Part shown: in pieces, positions 6,825 through 10,714 of the stretch | How positions within the stretch are numbered: position 1 is the first letter of the stretch | Layout: each line of letters begins with the position of its first letter | Origin: JAGLOK01 sp023139005 | GTDB lineage: Bacteria; Bacillota; Clostridia; Christensenellales; UMGS416 | Reading direction: 5' to 3' | Length of the DNA: 10,714 nucleotides | Assembly: GCA_030637745.1 (NCBI GenBank) | Contig: DAOWFX010000031.1 | Location: 1 to 10,714, forward strand | Notes under the pieces: model-generated | Seen by the model: the letters and a program-made list of their open reading frames with translations, nothing else | Told to the model about the DNA's origin: nothing | The model's database searches: none | Made by a program: the position numbers and the translations under genes

Positions 6825-7205
6825 ATGGAACAAGTTTTTAAGGTATTGTCAGATTTTACAAGAATACGTATACTCAATATGCTTATGCAACAGAAATGGT
6901 GTGTTACAGAGATTAGTTATATCTTAGGAATCTCCATTTCTGCAGTTTCAAGGCACCTATCCAAACTACGTATGGTAGGAATCATTACCGCACAGCAAGA
7001 TGCGCAATGGGTACACAATGTAATCAGCGAATCATTCTACAAAGAGAATGAGCTTCTTTTTGACTATATTACAAGCATTGCAGATAAAGACGATACACTG
7101 AAAGAGGACAATGAGAAGACAAAGCGATATATTACATCCGGTCTTACCTGTAGAGAGATATGTGAGTGCCCCAATAAGATTGAAAATATTATTAATGGAG
7201 AATAG
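6825..7205 (+). CDS. ArsR/SmtB-family metal(loid)-responsive repressor
   Basis: Protein of 126 residues. I chose the ATG at 6825, which lies 7 nt after AAAGGAG; upstream in-frame codons would lie across the promoter and operator. The winged helix-turn-helix spans about residues 3-75, opening with VFKVLSDFTRIRILNML and with the recognition helix in GISISAVSRHLSKLRMVGII. Cys26 (KWCVTEI) occupies the region where classical ArsR proteins have their alpha-3 ELCVC site, but only one Cys is there. Three more Cys lie near the C-terminus (Cys109, Cys113, Cys115 in TCREICEC), suggesting a C-terminal or composite metal(loid) site. Such repressors leave DNA when they bind As(III), Cd, Zn or similar ions; the ion here is not certain. 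It heads an operon with a permease 6 bp after its stop, so it most likely controls that cassette and itself. Confidence 0.9.
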   Translation: MEQVFKVLSDFTRIRILNMLMQQKWCVTEISYILGISISAVSRHLSKLRMVGIITAQQDAQWVHNVISESFYKENELLFDYITSIADKDDTLKEDNEKTKRYITSGLTCREICECPNKIENIINGE

Positions 7206-7211
7206 TTCTAC

Positions 7212-8183
7212 ATGTTCAAATGGCTAGATAATCTAATTACATTATTGGTTCAAGATGTATTCAATCTGGATATCACAACAAAGCTTGGATCTAGTGTACA
7301 CTTCTTTTTTTATGATGTGATCAAAATAATTATACTGCTTGCAGTGATGATTTTTACAATATCTTATATCCGAAGTTATTTTCCTCCTGAGAAAACAAAA
7401 AAAGTGTTGTCAAAGTTTTCAGGAATCAAAGGGAATATCCTAGCATCATTATTAGGTATCGTAACTCCGTTTTGTTCATGCTCTTCGGTTCCTTTGTTCA
7501 TCGGCTTTGTAGAAGGTGGCGTACCACTAGGACTAACATTTTCATTTCTGATTACATCACCTATTGTTAATGAAGCAGCTTTTGCTATTCTACTTGCTGC
7601 ATTTGGTTGGAAGATTGCTATTATATATGTAGTATCCGGTGTTATTATTGGTGTCGTGGGAGGCGCTATAATCGGTAAGCTCAAGATGGAAAAGCATGTA
7701 GAAAGTTATGTTTATGAAATGCAATCTGCAGATATTGATGTTCAGAAGATGACTCAAAAAGACCGTGCATTGTTTGCATTGGACAACATGCGCGATATAC
7801 TAAAACGTATATGGATATTTTTACTTATTGGAATAGGAATTGGGGCAGCCATTCATGGATGGGCTCCCGGTGAATTCCTAGCAAAGTATGCAGGACCACA
7901 AAATCCATTTGCAGTACTCGTAGGTGTTGTTGCAGGTATTCCATTGTACTCCAATGCATTGGGCACCATACCGATAGCAGAAGCGCTCATCGGAAAAGGC
8001 GTCGGTATCGGTACTGCGCTTTCATTTATGATGGCAGTAACAGCACTTTCGTTTCCTGAGATGATATTACTTCGTAAGGTAATCAAACCAAAACTCATAG
8101 CAGCATTTGTTGCAATCGTAGGAGTTGGAATTATTCTTATAGGGTATTTATTTAATACAATTGGACACTTAGTAATTAATTAA
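7212..8183 (+). CDS. ArsP/YraQ-type permease (PF03773, DUF318)
   Basis: Protein of 323 residues with about eight predicted membrane segments in two halves, split by a hydrophilic loop near residues 156-196. The family signature TPFCSCSSVPLFIGFV (85-100) carries Cys88 and Cys90, followed by TSPIVNEAAFAILLAAFGW. The second half has the matching GIPLYSNALGTIPIAEALIGKG and ALSFPEMILL, consistent with an internally duplicated fold. Characterised relatives such as ArsP export trivalent organoarsenicals, and others are linked to metal or thiol compounds. The Cys pair fits soft-ligand handling. GGAG at 7197-7200, inside the arsR end, lies 11 nt before the ATG. The ferredoxin gene starts 13 bp after the stop. 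Export of a metalloid or its organic form is inferred from family and operon; the true substrate is unknown. Confidence 0.9.
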   Translation: MFKWLDNLITLLVQDVFNLDITTKLGSSVHFFFYDVIKIIILLAVMIFTISYIRSYFPPEKTKKVLSKFSGIKGNILASLLGIVTPFCSCSSVPLFIGFVEGGVPLGLTFSFLITSPIVNEAAFAILLAAFGWKIAIIYVVSGVIIGVVGGAIIGKLKMEKHVESYVYEMQSADIDVQKMTQKDRALFALDNMRDILKRIWIFLLIGIGIGAAIHGWAPGEFLAKYAGPQNPFAVLVGVVAGIPLYSNALGTIPIAEALIGKGVGIGTALSFMMAVTALSFPEMILLRKVIKPKLIAAFVAIVGVGIILIGYLFNTIGHLVIN

Positions 8184-8196
8184 AAGGAGAAAAATT

Positions 8197-8715
8197 ATGT
8201 CAAAACAAAAGTTTCCCGTCATCGACTATGATAAATGTATTAGCTGTGAGGCATGTGTGGATGTCTGCAATGAAGATGTGTATATCATCAATGATGATGG
8301 TGCTCTCGAGGTGAAGAATCCCGATAATTGTCTGGATGATTGCATAGACTGCCAAGAAGTTTGCCCAGTTGAAGCTATCACGTATAAGCAACAAGAGAAA
8401 CCTAAAGAAGAAACAAAAGATTGCTGTTGTGGTGATGATGACAGCAAGGAAGAACCATGCTGTTGTGAAGATGATAGCAAAGAAGCATGTTGTGAAGACG
8501 ACAGCAAGGAATCATGCTGTGATGGTGATGAAAAAAAAGACGATAAATGTTGCGGCGATGAAAACAAAGTGAAAACATCTGACGTTGAGGAAAGCAAAAA
8601 GGAACCATGCTGCTGTGAAGATGATAGCAAAGAATCATGTTGTGAAAAAGACGATGAAAAAGATGTAAAATGTTGCGAAGATAAAAGTGAAACAAAAGAG
8701 GACGGATGTTGCTAA
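8197..8715 (+). CDS. Ferredoxin domain fused to a Cys-Cys repeat tail
   Basis: Protein of 172 residues with 29 Cys (17%). Residues 1-65 form a 2[4Fe-4S]-type ferredoxin: Cys14, 17, 20, 24 (CX2CX2CX3C, followed by Asn instead of the usual Pro) and Cys45, 49, 52, 56 (CX3CX2CX3CP). From about residue 66 the sequence becomes low-complexity Asp/Glu/Lys/Ser with nine Cys clusters: CCC at 76-78, 88-90 and 138-140, and CC at 98-99, 107-108, 118-119, 148-149, 159-160 and the very C-terminus 171-172. Recurrent blocks are EPCCCEDDSKE and ESCC. There is no signal peptide or membrane segment, so it is presumably cytosolic. AAAGGAG at 8183-8189 is a strong ribosome binding site. Vicinal Cys pairs bind As(III) in ArsD-like proteins and soft metals in metallothioneins, so the tail probably chelates a metal(loid), with the ferredoxin domain giving redox function. 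I recognise the ferredoxin fold but not the whole architecture. Frame and start are clear. Confidence 0.9.
   Translation: MSKQKFPVIDYDKCISCEACVDVCNEDVYIINDDGALEVKNPDNCLDDCIDCQEVCPVEAITYKQQEKPKEETKDCCCGDDDSKEEPCCCEDDSKEACCEDDSKESCCDGDEKKDDKCCGDENKVKTSDVEESKKEPCCCEDDSKESCCEKDDEKDVKCCEDKSETKEDGCC
8452..8496 (+). repeat. Direct repeat copy 1 inside the Cys-rich tail
   Basis: This 45-bp stretch matches 8602-8646 at 43 of 45 positions, exactly 150 bp (50 codons) apart and in frame. It encodes EPCCCEDDSKEACCE. The two differences are a silent T/C in a Cys codon and a G/T that changes Ala to Ser. Confidence 0.85.
8602..8646 (+). repeat. Direct repeat copy 2 inside the Cys-rich tail
   Basis: Second copy of the 45-bp unit at 8452-8496, encoding EPCCCEDDSKESCCE. 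The high nucleotide identity, including third codon positions, points to recent duplication rather than selection on protein sequence alone. Confidence 0.85.
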
Positions 8716-8738
8716 TACAACATTAAGAGGAGCAAACA

Positions 8739-8969
8739 ATGGAAATAAAAGTACTGGGATCAGGGTGTACAAAGTGTGTAAAGCTTGAGAAAAATGTTCA
8801 GGAAGCTGTAGCAAAAATGGGAATTGAAGCAGAAATCAAGAAGGTTACATCAATGTCTGACATAATGGCATATGGTGTGATGAGCACTCCTGCACTAGTT
8901 GTAGATGATGTTGTCAAAGCATCGGGACAACTGTTGAATGTGAAGCAGATTATAAACATATTAAAGTAA
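8739..8969 (+). CDS. Small thioredoxin-family protein (TIGR00412 / redox-active disulfide protein 2 type)
   Basis: Protein of 76 residues, the normal short length for this family of minimal thioredoxin/glutaredoxin-like folds. The opening MEIKVLGSGCTKC places the redox motif C10-T-K-C13 after the first strand. The cis-Pro element follows in VMSTPALVVDDVV, and a last helix (VKQIINILK) closes the fold. Such proteins carry out thiol-disulfide exchange in the cytosol. AGAGGAG at 8726-8732 lies 6 nt before the ATG, and the gene follows the Cys-rich ferredoxin by 23 bp, ahead of the operon terminator. Members are often found next to PF03773 permeases (from memory of gene neighbourhoods). A plausible role here is to keep the Cys-rich tail or the permease Cys pair reduced; that is inference. 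Confidence 0.9.
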   Translation: MEIKVLGSGCTKCVKLEKNVQEAVAKMGIEAEIKKVTSMSDIMAYGVMSTPALVVDDVVKASGQLLNVKQIINILK

Positions 8970-9002
8970 GTGGCATATCACAATATCATAGTATACCAAC
9001 AC

Positions 9003-9033
9003 AAAAGCCTTGTATCTTATATGAGGCTTTTTT
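9003..9033 (+). terminator. Rho-independent terminator of the arsR operon
   Basis: AAAAGCCT (9003-9010) pairs with AGGCTTTT (9024-9031), and weaker pairs (two G-U, three A-T) extend the stem inward to a 3-nt loop. The T run at 9028-9033 follows directly. It is 33 bp after the thioredoxin stop and separates this operon from pyruvate kinase. Confidence 0.85.
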
Positions 9034-9050
9034 ATAAACGGACAATGATA

Positions 9051-9056
9051 TATAAT
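9051..9056 (+). promoter_or_regulatory. Probable -10 box for pyruvate kinase
   Basis: A perfect TATAAT lies 23 nt before the ATG at 9080. The -35 is poor: at a 17-nt spacer it would be the T run of the preceding terminator (9028-9033). The predicted mRNA would have a short leader of about 17 nt carrying the ribosome binding site GAGGG (9068-9072). Confidence 0.45.
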
Positions 9057-9079
9057 GAAACAAAAGTGAGGGCTATACG

Positions 9080-10714
9080 ATGAGAAAAACAAAAATAATA
9101 TGTACAATAGGTCCTGCGACTGACGATGAAGCAGTCTTACGTGCCTTAATGGAAAATGGTATGAATGTAGCCCGGTTGAATTTCAGCCATGAAACACATA
9201 AAAGCCATGGACGTCGAATTGAAATATTCAAACGACTAAGAGATGAACTGGATTTACCTATTGGACTGCTGCTGGACACAAAAGGTCCTGAAGTACGATT
9301 AGGTACATTTGAAGAGGGTCGAGTGGAGCTAAAAGCTAATCAAATATTCACATTAACAACGGGTAAATTAGTTGGAACAAAAGATAGAGCAACAATCACC
9401 TATGAAGATTTACCCAAGGATGTGCATCCTGATGACCGTATCCTCATAGATGATGGCTTGATAGAGTTACGTGTTGTGTCTGTCAAGGGTGAGGATATCA
9501 AGTGTCGTGTAATTAATGGAGGTCCGGTATCGGATAGAAAGTCGATCAATGTACCCGGAGTTCATTTGAGTATGCCCTATATCAACGACAAAGATCGTTC
9601 AGATCTAGAATTTGGAGTAAAACAGGATGTAGATTTTATAGCGGCTTCTTTTTGCAGATCTGCATATGACATTTTAGAGTTGAAGAACATCTTGGAGAAA
9701 AACGGTGGTCATCGTATACAAATCATAGCGAAAATCGAAAACCAAGACGGTGTGAAGAATGTTGATGAGATCATTCGTGTTAGTGACGGTATTATGATTG
9801 CACGTGGAGACATGGGTGTGGAAATTCCCTTTGAAGAGTTGCCACGCATACAAAAAGAATTGATTAAAAAATGCTATCGTGCAGGCAAGAAAGTCATCAC
9901 TGCAACACAGATGTTAGAGTCTATGATAAATAATCCACGCCCCACTAGAGCAGAAGCAACTGACGTGGCCAATGCAGTCTATGATGGCACGAGTGCAATG
10001 ATGCTTTCAGGAGAAACAGCAATCGGCAAATATCCGGTAGAGAGCCTTTGCACTATGTCTCGCATTGCGCAGAACACTGAAAAAGATATTGATTATATTA
10101 CAAAGTTTAACCAACTTAAGCAAGGAACCTCAGCCAATGTCACCAACGCAATATCGCACGCAACATGTATGACAGCGCACGATTTGGGTGCTGCCGCAAT
10201 TGTTACAGTTACGCGAAGTGGATATACAGCACGAATGGTTTCAAGTTTTAGACCTGCATGTCCCATTATTTCATGTGCAGTAGATAAGGGCACAACATAT
10301 CAGTTGGCACTTTCATGGGGTATTATTCCTGTGATGAGTGAAGTGAAAGAGAGCACCGACGAACTATTTGAGCATGCTGTGGATCAAGCCATCAAAACAG
10401 GTATTGTAGATCACGGTGATTTAGTTGCGATCACAGCGGGCGTTCCTCTTGGAGTGTCTGGCACAACGAACATATTAAAAGTACATATTGTTGGACGAGT
10501 GCTAATCAAGGGCAAAGGCGTCAATGGTATCACTATAAGCGGAAGACTTTGTGTTGGGAAGAACAATGAAGATGTACTTCGTTGCTTTGAAGATGGAGAT
10601 ATTCTTGTCATGCCAACAACGGACAATAAGCTGCTGCCAATACTTCGTAGAGCGAGTGCAGTCATCGTTGAGGATAGAAGCTCATCGTGTCATGCAGCCA
10701 TCGTAGGATTGACT
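9080..10714 (+). CDS. pyk: Pyruvate kinase, with C-terminal PEP-utilising-type extension (3' partial)
   Basis: 545 codons are visible and the frame runs off the window, so the stop is missing. It starts MRKTKIICTIGPA with GAGGG 7 nt before the ATG. The catalytic elements are intact: NFSH at 34-37, DTKGPEVR with Glu71 (the residue linked to K+-dependent activity) and Arg73, KIEN with catalytic Lys218 and metal ligand Glu220, ARGDMGVEIP with Asp244, and ATQMLESM followed by PTRAEATDVANAV. The B domain covers about 70-165 and the allosteric C domain about 350-465. From about residue 475 comes the extra domain seen in Bacillus and clostridial enzymes, homologous to the phosphohistidine domain of PEP-utilising enzymes, with its His at 538 in SCHAAIVG. 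The enzyme converts PEP and ADP to pyruvate and ATP in glycolysis. It sits alone after a terminator and has its own weak promoter. Confidence 0.96.
   Translation, partial: MRKTKIICTIGPATDDEAVLRALMENGMNVARLNFSHETHKSHGRRIEIFKRLRDELDLPIGLLLDTKGPEVRLGTFEEGRVELKANQIFTLTTGKLVGTKDRATITYEDLPKDVHPDDRILIDDGLIELRVVSVKGEDIKCRVINGGPVSDRKSINVPGVHLSMPYINDKDRSDLEFGVKQDVDFIAASFCRSAYDILELKNILEKNGGHRIQIIAKIENQDGVKNVDEIIRVSDGIMIARGDMGVEIPFEELPRIQKELIKKCYRAGKKVITATQMLESMINNPRPTRAEATDVANAVYDGTSAMMLSGETAIGKYPVESLCTMSRIAQNTEKDIDYITKFNQLKQGTSANVTNAISHATCMTAHDLGAAAIVTVTRSGYTARMVSSFRPACPIISCAVDKGTTYQLALSWGIIPVMSEVKESTDELFEHAVDQAIKTGIVDHGDLVAITAGVPLGVSGTTNILKVHIVGRVLIKGKGVNGITISGRLCVGKNNEDVLRCFEDGDILVMPTTDNKLLPILRRASAVIVEDRSSSCHAAIVGLT

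Noticed and set aside
8226..8695. Long minus-strand frames rich in Ser, His and Gln opposite the ferredoxin gene, and a Lys-rich plus frame at 8369-8572
   Set aside because: They are shadows of the repetitive Cys/Asp/Lys codons on the coding strand, with no ribosome binding sites or family features.
8401..8715. Cys-rich tail as a frameshift or misread artefact
   Set aside because: The frame is continuous from the ferredoxin domain, the CC clusters are evenly placed, the alternative frames are poor, and the gene ends just before a properly spaced ribosome binding site.
1..10714. CRISPR array, tRNA/rRNA gene, insertion sequence, phage gene
   Set aside because: I saw no regularly spaced repeats apart from the coding repeat in the tail, no cloverleaf-like sequence, and no transposase or integrase frame.

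Overview
The window looks like chromosomal DNA from an AT-rich, low-GC Gram-positive bacterium, most likely an anaerobic member of the Clostridia. The evidence is the gene set: a TIGR03960-type radical SAM protein, its DUF2344 partner and an RNase E/G in that order, a BmrU-type lipid kinase, and a pyruvate kinase with the Firmicutes-style C-terminal extension. AGGAG-type ribosome binding sites and AT-rich sigma-A-like promoters agree. All genes I can support are on the + strand.

Layout. (1) 2-547 is the 3' end of a MerR-family multidrug-type regulator, closed by a strong hairpin terminator. (2) 548-831 is the longest gap (284 bp). It holds the terminator, a bulged inverted repeat, a near-consensus promoter, and an unexplained minus-strand reading frame that may be a gene remnant. 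(3) 832-5671 is a tight run of four genes: radical SAM, DUF2344, RNase G/E and diacylglycerol-kinase-like lipid kinase. The usual rplU-ysxB-rpmA block does not follow the RNase. (4) 5778-6728 encodes a tandem GNAT acetyltransferase under its own promoter. (5) 6756-8969 is a self-contained operon: ArsR-type repressor with an operator over its own promoter, an ArsP/YraQ-type permease (PF03773), a ferredoxin with a long Cys-Cys repeat tail, and a minimal thioredoxin. A terminator ends it. (6) 9080-10714 is pyruvate kinase, cut by the window edge.

The most unusual item is operon (5). A metal(loid)-sensing repressor, a Cys-containing permease and a CXXC thioredoxin form a recognisable metalloid or thiol-linked export cassette. 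The third gene adds a 2[4Fe-4S]-type ferredoxin domain joined to about 100 residues of acidic, lysine-rich sequence with nine CC or CCC clusters (21 Cys). This resembles a redox protein fused to a metallothionein-like or As(III)-binding tail. I do not recognise it as a named family. The tail also carries a 45-bp in-frame direct repeat, a sign of recent expansion.

A second pattern is that two genes, the radical SAM gene and the GNAT gene, lack a Shine-Dalgarno sequence. Each has a -35/-10 promoter with a 17-nt spacer whose -10 box ends exactly 7 nt before the ATG. This geometry predicts leaderless mRNAs, which would be notable in a Firmicute.
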